Shown here: one piece after another, positions 57,601 through 64,000 of the stretch
Layout: each line of letters opens with the position of its first letter
How positions within the stretch are numbered: position 1 is the stretch's first letter
DNA from: Solea solea
Lineage: Eukaryota; Chordata; Actinopteri; Pleuronectiformes; Soleidae
Reading direction: 5' to 3'
Assembly (NCBI RefSeq): GCF_958295425.1
Contig: NC_081146.1
Span: 62,001-126,000, forward strand
Length of the DNA: 64,000 bases
Notes under the pieces: model-generated
What the model was told of the DNA's origin: nothing
What the model saw: only the letters and a program-made list of their open reading frames with translations
The model's database searches: none
Made by a program: the position numbers and the translations under genes

Positions 57601-57658
57601 CATCCAAACAGTGAAATCATTGCAAAATCAAACACTGAGGTTACAGAAGTATATCTTA
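42611..57658 (+). repeat. 7-monomer (1232-bp) higher-order repeat region
   Basis: The variant tgcccaaaaac occurs at 42611, 44019, 45251, 45603, 46835, 48067, 48419, 49475, 49827, 51059, 52291, 53347, 53699, 54403, 54755, 55987, 57219 and 57571. All spacings are 352, 704, 1056, 1232 or 1408 bp, exact multiples of 176. The common unit is seven monomers in a fixed order: gggacag/tgtgcac, gcgacag/gaacgtg, gttacggg/tgcgc, gcgacag/gaacgtg, gttacggg/tgcgc, gggacag/tgcgc, ggaacag/tgccc. A two-monomer extension with ggataaataac produces 9-monomer variants. The blocks starting at 45251 and 54403 have the same series of spacings, showing still larger copies. Confidence 0.88.
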
Positions 57659-57686
57659 CTTCGCGCGAGATTGTGCAACCAAACCA

Positions 57687-57700
57687 AAACATGGCGGCGC
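57687..57700 (+). promoter_or_regulatory. YY1-like motif near the LINE 5' end
   Basis: The sequence AAACATGGCGGC matches the extended YY1 pattern AANATGGCGGC. Mammalian L1 5'UTRs carry a YY1 site at nearly the same distance from the element start, where it helps set the transcription start. By analogy this may position initiation at the element's first base. The sequence match is seen; the function is inferred. Confidence 0.5.
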
Positions 57701-57708
57701 GCGTCTAG
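57691..57708 (+). CDS. Five-codon upstream ORF in the LINE leader
   Basis: ATG at 57691 followed by four codons and TAG (peptide MAARV). The start context is good, with A at -3 and G at +4. It lies in the same frame as ORF1, 154 nt upstream, and no other ATG occurs between its stop and the ORF1 ATG at 57862. If translated, ORF1 would depend on leaky scanning or reinitiation. Confidence 0.4.
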   Translation: MAARV

Positions 57709-57861
57709 CCCAAACATTTCCACACAGTATACTATCATCAAGGAAAAATAAGGGAAAAACTACTTGTCAGTCACATCTCCTTTTCTGCACGTGAAGAGGG
57801 CAAATACGGGAGACTGGAGGATCTGGAGGATTACATCGACGAGTACTTTGAACGAGTCGTA

Positions 57862-58635
57862 ATGGGGAAACCAAAACAACCAGCGGTTACCCCCTCCTCC
57901 AAACGCAGTCGCCCGGAGGACTCACCTGGAGCAGCCTCATCATCTGACAGCGAATTCACGGAGATCCTTACATCCATCAACGCGAAGCTGGACACCTTCG
58001 ATGGCCGACTCTCTCTGGTAGAGATTCTGCACAAGGAATTCCAATCGCTGCGAGAATCTCTTGAGTTCAGCCAGCAACAGGTGTCCCAGCTCGCGGCGGA
58101 AAACAACACACTTCAAGGGTCGGTTAAAACGCTCACTGAGGAAACGAGGCGCCTCAGAGAAGAAAATACTCACATAAAGAACTCAATTACTGATCTACAG
58201 GCACGCAGTATGAGAGACAATCTAGTTTTCTCTGGGATCCCGGAAAAAAACGAAGAAGACGCAGGAGCGACAGTTAAGAACTTCATTATAAAACAACTCA
58301 AACTCCCGGCAGATACCGTCAAAAACATTTCATTCCACCGGGCCCATCGTCTAGGAGGAAGACGACAGGAAGGCCAGCGACCACGTCCGATTGTTGTCAA
58401 ATTCGAACAGTTTAAACAAAAGGAGTTGGTCAAGAGCCGAGGCAGGGAGCTGCGAGGAACGGACTTCAGCGTAAACGACCAGTTCCCGAAAGAGATCCTG
58501 GAGCGACGCAGGAGACTGTTCCCGGTGAGAAGAAAGTTTATTGACGGCGGATCCCGGGCAGTAATAGCAGTGGACAAGCTCTACGTCAACGGTCAGTTAT
58601 ACCGGGACAAAGAGGTAACCCCCTGGCTCTACTAA
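57862..58635 (+). CDS. LINE ORF1 protein (L1 ORF1p-like RNA-binding chaperone)
   Basis: A 257-residue intact protein. Residues 1-30 are a basic/serine-rich, probably disordered tail (KRSRPEDSPGAASSSDS). Residues about 35-113 have heptad-like leucines typical of the trimerising coiled coil of L1 ORF1p (VSQLAAENNTLQGSVKTL). From about 117 comes an RRM-like domain, with strands NLVFSGIPE (120-128) and RPIVVKF (175-181). Residues 206-257 match the basic C-terminal domain (KEILERRRRLFPVRRKF, then YVNGQLYRDKEVTPWLY). Proteins of this family coat LINE RNA and form the cytoplasmic RNP with ORF2p. The ATG at 57862 has G at -3 and G at +4 and is the first ATG after the short upstream ORF. The length is somewhat below that of mammalian ORF1p, but the domain order is complete. 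Confidence 0.92.
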   Translation: MGKPKQPAVTPSSKRSRPEDSPGAASSSDSEFTEILTSINAKLDTFDGRLSLVEILHKEFQSLRESLEFSQQQVSQLAAENNTLQGSVKTLTEETRRLREENTHIKNSITDLQARSMRDNLVFSGIPEKNEEDAGATVKNFIIKQLKLPADTVKNISFHRAHRLGGRRQEGQRPRPIVVKFEQFKQKELVKSRGRELRGTDFSVNDQFPKEILERRRRLFPVRRKFIDGGSRAVIAVDKLYVNGQLYRDKEVTPWLY

Positions 58636-59403
58636 ACACAGTAAACCGATATATCGCTCACATTAAATCAATACAATAAAACCATAATTAAATCCACACT
58701 CACATTATTCCCTCGCTCCCTCATTTAATCCGCCACTAAATTCACAATCACTGCACATCTCCGTAACGTACACCAAGGTAAAAAAGAAGACGGTAAGAAT
58801 TTTGTTGGACTTTGGTTGGTTATTTCTGTCACTGTATCCTTCTATGTGTTTTTCATGTTTATGTTTTTATGTTTCTCTATGTTCATGTATTTCTAGAGTA
58901 TACTATGTCACAATCTACAACATGTATCCTGTAATTAATGACCACATCAAAACGAGGCCCCTGCATATAACAGCACAAACGCATGCACTCTCTCTCTCAC
59001 ACACGCACATATACATACATACACATGCTGAACGCGTAAACTCACGCACATATGTACATCCACATACAAGCTGTAGTATTGCAGTTTATCAGACAGACAG
59101 ACGCACACACATGCACATAATACACACACAAACACGTTACAAGCACGTAGACACATACACACACATCCACATACAGGCTGTAGTTTCGCACATAGGCTGT
59201 CAGACAAGCACACATGCACACACACACATGCATACACGCACACACATACCATATCCTAGACAACAGCACTCCACATAGGCTGTCAGACAGGCACACACAC
59301 ACACACACACATACTTACATGGGAACACACACACCCTGTGTTAAACATCAGCCTGTGCACATGCACAGAAAACACACACACAGGCTACACTAGATAAGTA
59401 AAT
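58636..59403 (+). other. Long inter-ORF spacer of the LINE
   Basis: 768 bp separate the ORF1 stop and the ORF2 ATG. The first third is AT-rich and unremarkable; from about 58976 it is dominated by CA/ACAC and ACATAC microsatellite sequence. A 158-codon frame at 58802-59278 runs through the CA repeats in a different frame from both ORFs and has low-complexity Thr/His content, so it is not called. Both ORFs are in the same frame relative to the window, yet many stops and ATGs intervene. Confidence 0.85.
58976..59332 (+). repeat. CA-rich microsatellite with an imperfect ~105-bp repeat
   Basis: Interrupted (CA)n and (CATA)n. A larger unit recurs about three times: cacatacaagctgtagt at 59061, cacatacaggctgtagt at 59168, and cacataggctgtcagac at 59272, at spacings of 107 and 104 bp. 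Each unit contains a gtcagaca or atcagacaga segment followed by a CA run. It probably expanded by slippage and unequal exchange inside the LINE family. Confidence 0.8.
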
Positions 59404-62400
59404 ATGGTTAATAAGATGAATACACTCAGGCTTGTCACTTGGAATGTGCGTGGAATTGGCTCGAAACATAAAAAACTTAAAGTCCTCAACCACCTAAATA
59501 GTCTCCAAGCGGACATTGTCTTACTACAAGAGACTCACTTAGCTAAGTCAGATTGCCAGCTCACCTCATCACAATTTCCCCACATATACACAGCAAGCTA
59601 CAACTCTAGACAGAGAGGAGTCGCCATCATGATTAATAGAAAATTAAACTTCATACATAAGAACACTATGATAGACCCAGAAGGTAGATTTATAATACTT
59701 CACTTATTAATCAATAATACAAACTTCTGTATATCTAACATATATGGTCCTAATGTTGATGACCCCTCCTTTTTTCACACGTTCTTCTCCTCACTGTCCA
59801 CTCACTTAGACACAACACTGATAATAGGAGGGGACTTCAACATGGTACTCAACCCAGAACTTGATAGGCTCAGTAAGGCAGGAACAACACGGAACTGGCA
59901 ATCAACAGAAACACTTAAACAATACATGAGTGATTATGGTCTTTGTGATGCTTGGCGCTCCTGTCATCCAGCTGATAAAGAATACACCTTCTTCTCACCT
60001 GTACACAATTCCTACTCTAGAATTGACTTCTTTCTCACCAACAGCTCAATTCTATCAGACGTCACAGACACTTTGATTCACCCTATCACCATTAGTGACC
60101 ATGCACCAGTTTCACTAAAGATAACTAATAAGGCCATCACACCACCAATCAGAAACTGGAGATTTAATACATCATTACTAGATGATCCAAATTTCATCAA
60201 ATACTTTGAAAAAGAGTGGTTAATTTTTCTAGAAACAAACGACCTGCCAGGAACACAACCAGATGTCCTCTGGGAGGCAGCAAAAGCAGTTATGAGGGGT
60301 AGAATAATCTCATACTCCTCATTTAAAAAGAAGAAAGAAAACCTACTGGAATTAGAACTACAACATAAAATAAAAACATTAGAGACTGCCTATGCTGCAT
60401 CCCAAGATGAGAACCTGCTGAATAATATAAGAAAATTAAAACTTGAATTAAACAAAATAATAGAAAGGAAAACGCAGTTCCAACTGGAGAGATTACGCTT
60501 GGAAAACTTTGAACATAACAATAAATCCAGTAAATACCTAGCTAACCAACTTAAATTAAACAAAGAAAAAACAACTATCCACTCTATAAAAGACCCAGAC
60601 GGTAAACTAACCCATGCACCGGAAGAAATAAACACAATTTTTAGAGATTTCTATAAAAACTTATACTCATCAAACAATAACTCATCAAGTACAGACATAA
60701 ACACATTTTTAAACTCCATAGATCTACCAAAACTTAATAACGAACAGGTTAATTCTATGGAGTCCCATATCACAATAGCTGAACTAAATGAGGCCCTACA
60801 CCATATGCCAAACAGGAAAGCCCCAGGACCAGACGGATTCCCAGTGGAATTCTACAAAACATTCTGGTCCATACTAGCACCAACATTCTATAAAATGATA
60901 ATAAAAATCAAGGAAAGTAACACTCTCCCCACACACATAAATACAGCACATATCTGTCTCCACCTCAAACCTGAGAAAGACCCGTCACTCCCATCCAGCT
61001 ATCGCCCCATCTCACTCATAAATGCAGATCTTAAAATCATCTGCAAAGCCTTAGCAAGGAGACTGGAAAAAATCACCCCCTTCATAATTCACCCAGATCA
61101 GACAGGATTCATTAAGGATAGACATTCAACTAATAATACACGCAGATTAGTAAATATAATAGACTACTGCACAATCAATAAATTTAGAGCAGCAGTGGTT
61201 TCACTAGATGCAGAAAAAGCATTTGATAGAGTAAACTGGAAATTCCTAATTGCCACAATGGAAAAATTTGGATTCGGAGAAGAACTCATCTCCTGGATTA
61301 AAATTTTATACAGTTCACCCAGTGCCTCTGTCAGAACAAATGATCAAACTTCTCCAAGCTTCACTCTCCAGAGAGGTACCAGACAAGGCTGTCCACTCTC
61401 CCCATCGCTTTTTGCCATCTTTATCGAACCACTCGCAGCGGCTATTCGCACAAACAAAAATATCAAAGGTATTCAAACAACAAAACTACATCACAAAATA
61501 AGCCTCTATGCTGATGATGTATTACTTTTCCTCCAAAACTCACAAAGCTCTCTTTCTGAGACTATTACACTTCTTAATAAATTCTCAGCCATATCAGATT
61601 ACTCGATAAACTGGGCAAAATCGATCATCCTACCAATCAACCATGACTTCAAATCATCACCATCCTGTCCTCTAAAATCTGGAAACATTAGATATTTGGG
61701 TGTAAATTTTTCCTCCAGGCTGTCAGATCTAGCACAATTAAACTATACCCCACTACTTAAATCAATAGAGGATGACCTCCTACGATGGAATTCCTTACCT
61801 ATATCACTTATGGGAAGAGTTAACACCATGAAAATGATGATCTTACCAAAAATCAGTTACCTCTTCTCAATGATTCCAACTAAACCCTCACCAATCTGGT
61901 TTAAATCCTTAGACTCTGCCACCACAAAATTCCTCTGGAAAACCAAACCAGCACGCATCAGTCTAAAAACACTCCAAAAAGCAAAAGCCTATGGTGGTCT
62001 GGAACTTCCAAACTTCCACAACTACTTTCTTGCAAATAGGCTTCACTATGTCCAAAAATGGTTTCAACCTAAACCACTGGACAGTCTGTGGCTAGACATC
62101 GAACAAACACTCTGTAATGAAATTAAAATCTCCGATTTACCATTTATAAGCAAAACCATTAAACGGCATCAGTGCTTTAAAAGCATAAATATAAATACCT
62201 CCTTGTCAGCCTGGTGGGAATTTATCAAACTCACTGGGTCCTCGCATATCCCATGTAAATATACCCCAATCTGGAATAATCCAGACATACTACGGAATAA
62301 AACAACACTAAAACTCAAATCATGGCAAGAAAAAGGTATAAGGCACCTGGAACAAATTCTTCAAGATAACAAATTCATTCCATTCCATAACTTAGTGGAA

Positions 62401-63165
62401 CAATATGGCATTAACAGCAACACGTCCTTTGATTATCTACAAATAAAATCTGTAATCCAGACGAGGTTTAAAACCAGTAAATTGGATCTAGAACTACCTC
62501 CAATGATCAAACAATTTCTAAACCTTATGTCTCCCAAAATGGTGTCTAAAACACATGCACTATTGACTAAAAATGATTGTATAATCTCTTTACCAACCAC
62601 AAAATGGGAGGCGGACCTATCCATCAGCCTAGATGAAAATTTCTGGTTACAGATATCATCTAACACATTCAAATTGATAAAAAATCCAGACCTACAACTA
62701 ATACAATACAAAATCTTACACAGAACACACTACACAGGACAAAGGATGTTCAGAATGGGGCTCTCACAATCAAATATCTGCACAAACTGCAACGAAAACA
62801 CAGCAGATAGCTACATGCATGCTATATGGCTATGCACACCGGTGTATAACTTCTGGTGTAGGGTATGCGAGGACCTCTCAGCATGTCTCGAATACACCAT
62901 ACCACCTTCCCCCATGCTATGCATACTGGGTGATTTAAACGGAATACATATAAACATGGAAAAATCACACATATTAATCAATAGCCTAAGCATCGCCAAG
63001 AAAACTATCCTCTTGAACTGGAAAAACAAGAAAAACTTAAGTTTAAACCAATACAGAAATTTAATTTTAGATCACATCTCTATGGAGAGAATGTCTGCTT
63101 CCATAAAGAAACAATTACCTATATTTGATTTGACCTGGACACCTCTAATTGATTATATTTCCTAG
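59404..63165 (+). CDS. LINE ORF2 protein: AP-like endonuclease plus reverse transcriptase
   Basis: An intact 1253-residue protein. Residues 1-240 form the exonuclease-endonuclease-phosphatase domain, with N14 in TWNVRG, E43 in LLQETH, D144/N146 in GGDFN, D208 in SRIDFF and D232/H233 in SDHAP; it nicks target DNA. A charged, coil-like linker (about 300-385) follows. The RT domain has NRKAPGPDG (470-478), YRPISL (534-539), QTGFIKDR (566-573), D602 in SLDAEKAFD, RGTRQGCPLSP (657-667) and YADD (702-705). The two YADD aspartates with D602 make up the catalytic triad. A C-terminal CCHC knuckle (C1126, C1129, H1139, C1144) is typical of L1/Tx1 ORF2. The start follows an in-frame TAA at 59395, with A at -3 and G at +4. 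No stop or frameshift is seen and the length fits the family. The protein makes LINE cDNA at the nicked target. L1/Tx1 is the best fit; the exact clade is less certain. Confidence 0.96.
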   Translation: MVNKMNTLRLVTWNVRGIGSKHKKLKVLNHLNSLQADIVLLQETHLAKSDCQLTSSQFPHIYTASYNSRQRGVAIMINRKLNFIHKNTMIDPEGRFIILHLLINNTNFCISNIYGPNVDDPSFFHTFFSSLSTHLDTTLIIGGDFNMVLNPELDRLSKAGTTRNWQSTETLKQYMSDYGLCDAWRSCHPADKEYTFFSPVHNSYSRIDFFLTNSSILSDVTDTLIHPITISDHAPVSLKITNKAITPPIRNWRFNTSLLDDPNFIKYFEKEWLIFLETNDLPGTQPDVLWEAAKAVMRGRIISYSSFKKKKENLLELELQHKIKTLETAYAASQDENLLNNIRKLKLELNKIIERKTQFQLERLRLENFEHNNKSSKYLANQLKLNKEKTTIHSIKDPDGKLTHAPEEINTIFRDFYKNLYSSNNNSSSTDINTFLNSIDLPKLNNEQVNSMESHITIAELNEALHHMPNRKAPGPDGFPVEFYKTFWSILAPTFYKMIIKIKESNTLPTHINTAHICLHLKPEKDPSLPSSYRPISLINADLKIICKALARRLEKITPFIIHPDQTGFIKDRHSTNNTRRLVNIIDYCTINKFRAAVVSLDAEKAFDRVNWKFLIATMEKFGFGEELISWIKILYSSPSASVRTNDQTSPSFTLQRGTRQGCPLSPSLFAIFIEPLAAAIRTNKNIKGIQTTKLHHKISLYADDVLLFLQNSQSSLSETITLLNKFSAISDYSINWAKSIILPINHDFKSSPSCPLKSGNIRYLGVNFSSRLSDLAQLNYTPLLKSIEDDLLRWNSLPISLMGRVNTMKMMILPKISYLFSMIPTKPSPIWFKSLDSATTKFLWKTKPARISLKTLQKAKAYGGLELPNFHNYFLANRLHYVQKWFQPKPLDSLWLDIEQTLCNEIKISDLPFISKTIKRHQCFKSININTSLSAWWEFIKLTGSSHIPCKYTPIWNNPDILRNKTTLKLKSWQEKGIRHLEQILQDNKFIPFHNLVEQYGINSNTSFDYLQIKSVIQTRFKTSKLDLELPPMIKQFLNLMSPKMVSKTHALLTKNDCIISLPTTKWEADLSISLDENFWLQISSNTFKLIKNPDLQLIQYKILHRTHYTGQRMFRMGLSQSNICTNCNENTADSYMHAIWLCTPVYNFWCRVCEDLSACLEYTIPPSPMLCILGDLNGIHINMEKSHILINSLSIAKKTILLNWKNKKNLSLNQYRNLILDHISMERMSASIKKQLPIFDLTWTPLIDYIS

Positions 63166-64000
63166 GGCGGGTTGGTGACTGTGTCTTCCCTGGTCGGTCC
63201 GTGGTGTTGCGGGCCGTGCATCTGGGGTACTGGGGATGTCTGGTGGTCTGTGTGGGTTGGTGGCCCTGGGTCTAACGTCCCTCGGTGGCTGTGGGTCTGC
63301 CCTACGGGGGTTGGGGTGGATTTGTGGGGGGACTGCCGCCTTGGCCTGGGGGGCCCGTGGGGGTTGGGGGTGGTGAGCCGTGGACTGGGGCTGGGCTGGC
63401 GCCGCACTGCGGGTGGGGGTAGGGGCTCTGGGTCTCTGTGCGCTTGGGCCTGCGGGGCGCTGGGGGGTGGAGTTGGCCCCTAGCGGGGGAGGGGGGGGGA
63501 TCCCCCCTGGGATCTGCCCTCCGGGGTGGCGGGGCGGTGCACGCTGCTGTGCTCCTGCTGCGCTCTGGGGCGGACTTGTGCGTCCTCCGTCCCTTGGGGG
63601 GGGCATGGTGGGGGGCACGCGGGGGGGCGCCTTGCTTTGGGGACCCTTGGGATGGGAGATGGGGTGGAACGTGGGCCTGGTCTGGACTGTTCCTGGGCTG
63701 TGGGCGGGGCCGGGGTCTGGGGATTGCTGCCGTCAGTAATGCCGTGGTGGCCTGGGTGTGGGTCCTGCCTCGTCGGGGCTGGTGTGCTCACCGGGGTCCT
63801 ACCTTCTGGTCGGGTGTGGGGGTATCTGGTCCTCCGCCCCGGCGGCACTCATGGGATGCCATGGCGTGTCCCTGGCCTGGACGGGTTGCTCCCTTCTTGG
63901 CCGGGGGTGGGTGGGAATGGGGCATATGGCCCTGCCAGTCAGGAAGCTGGCAACCTACTTGGGGGGGCACTCTTGCCCACCCCCTACGCCCCCCCCCACC
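63166..64000 (+). other. G-rich LINE 3'UTR (partial)
   Basis: Composition changes abruptly at the ORF2 stop from A-rich coding sequence to strongly G-rich on the sense strand, ending in a C-rich stretch (63975-64000). G-runs include 63306-63310, 63313-63316, 63326-63331, 63348-63353, 63359-63363, 63366-63370 and 63485-63499 (G5-A-G9). Such tracts can form G-quadruplexes, a known feature of L1 3'UTRs. Frames here on both strands are Gly/Trp- or Pro-rich artefacts of composition. No poly(A) signal or terminal repeat is visible before the window ends. Confidence 0.85.

Larger units (their letters stand above)
21933..57658 (+). repeat. 176-bp satellite array, block B (about 203 monomers)
   Basis: One continuous head-to-tail array of nearly 36 kb with no interruption. 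The left end (to about 22460) follows the monomer order of block A, offset about 18.2 kb. Further right the monomers are more uniform. They differ in a few diagnostic places: after caaacactga (aggcatataac, ggttacagaag, gggcatataac, ggataaataac), at the gggacag/gcgacag/ggaacag/gttacgggacaatag position, and at gaatgtgcac/gaatgcgcac/gaacgtgcac/gaatgtgccc. These marks reveal several higher-order units, given separately. Monomer length near the nucleosome repeat, strong A-tracts and higher-order structure fit a centromeric or pericentromeric satellite, but position on the chromosome cannot be seen. Confidence 0.97.
57659..57861 (+). promoter_or_regulatory. LINE 5'UTR / presumed internal promoter
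   Basis: A leader of 203 bp between the end of the satellite and the ORF1 ATG. It starts GC-rich with CpGs (cttcgcgcgagattg) and contains aaaacatggcggcgcg about 30 bp in. Full-length L1-type LINEs carry an internal promoter in this position; its presence here is inferred from location and motif, not demonstrated. The frame of ORF1 is open upstream as far as a stop at 57706-57708, but contains no ATG in that stretch. Confidence 0.6.
57659..64000 (+). mobile_element. 5'-complete Tx1/L1-type LINE with intact ORF1 and ORF2, 3' end beyond the window
   Basis: The 176-bp satellite breaks off at tatctta (57658) and is followed by a short GC-rich leader, ORF1, a CA-rich spacer, ORF2 and a G-rich 3'UTR. 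This is the architecture of the L1/Tx1 group of non-LTR retrotransposons as seen in fish. Both ORFs are intact and have all recognisable catalytic motifs, so the element may still be competent for retrotransposition. The 3' terminus and any target duplication lie beyond the window. The 5' boundary is the point where satellite similarity ends, so it could be off by a few bases. Confidence 0.93.

Noticed and set aside
1..57658. CRISPR array
   Set aside because: Periodic, but the whole period is repeated with no unique spacers, and the setting is a eukaryotic satellite.
1..57658. CENP-B box in either satellite
   Set aside because: No close match to the TTCG-anchored 17-bp consensus was seen in monomers of either type.
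58802..59278. 158-codon frame in the LINE spacer
   Set aside because: Low-complexity Thr/His/Ser from CA repeats, in a different frame from ORF1 and ORF2.
60390..60635. Minus-strand frames inside LINE ORF2 (also at 62433-62711 and 62811-63029)
   Set aside because: Shadows of the intact ORF2 with no motif of their own.
63145..63970. Pro-, Gly- or Trp-rich frames on both strands of the LINE 3'UTR
   Set aside because: Expected from extreme G-richness; no domain, and they conflict with one another on the two strands.

Overview
This window is eukaryotic, almost certainly from a ray-finned fish. The two transposable elements are teleost-type LINEs: a 5'-truncated L2 with the usual fish 3' tail, and a Tx1/L1-like LINE with a long G-rich 3'UTR. 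There is no operon structure, no recognisable host gene, and no tRNA or rRNA gene. About 56 kb of the 64 kb is satellite DNA built from two unrelated monomers, one of 141 bp and one of 176 bp, all in the same head-to-tail orientation.

Layout: (1) 1-3420, 141-bp satellite (about 24 copies); (2) 3421-3734, single-copy-looking linker; (3) 3735-8358, 176-bp satellite (about 26 copies); (4) 8359-21617, 141-bp satellite again (about 88 copies), interrupted at 11783-12601 by a reverse-oriented L2 LINE fragment; (5) 21618-21932, second copy of the linker; (6) 21933-57658, 176-bp satellite (about 203 copies) with several nested higher-order repeat regimes; (7) 57659-64000, a 5'-complete LINE with 5'UTR, intact ORF1, a 768-bp CA-rich spacer, intact 1253-residue ORF2 and a G-rich 3'UTR running off the window. 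Blocks 1-3 and 4-6 are two copies of one composite unit (141 array, linker, 176 array); the linkers are offset by 18198 bp.

The main observations are these. A subset of 141-bp monomers (26 counted by eye) carries a perfect DR1 nuclear-receptor half-site pair, clustered toward the linker side of the arrays. The last 15 kb of the 176-bp array is built on an exactly 1232-bp (7 x 176) higher-order unit, with marker spacings that are all exact multiples of 176. A 5275-bp block is duplicated in tandem with only two differences seen by eye. The L2 insertion has its own empty site preserved in a neighbouring duplicated block, which fixes the insert at 819 bp with a 5-bp target duplication. The terminal LINE has intact ORFs and a YY1-like 5' motif that contains a five-codon upstream ORF. 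Coding potential seen in the satellites is judged to be a by-product of a 141-bp period that is divisible by three.
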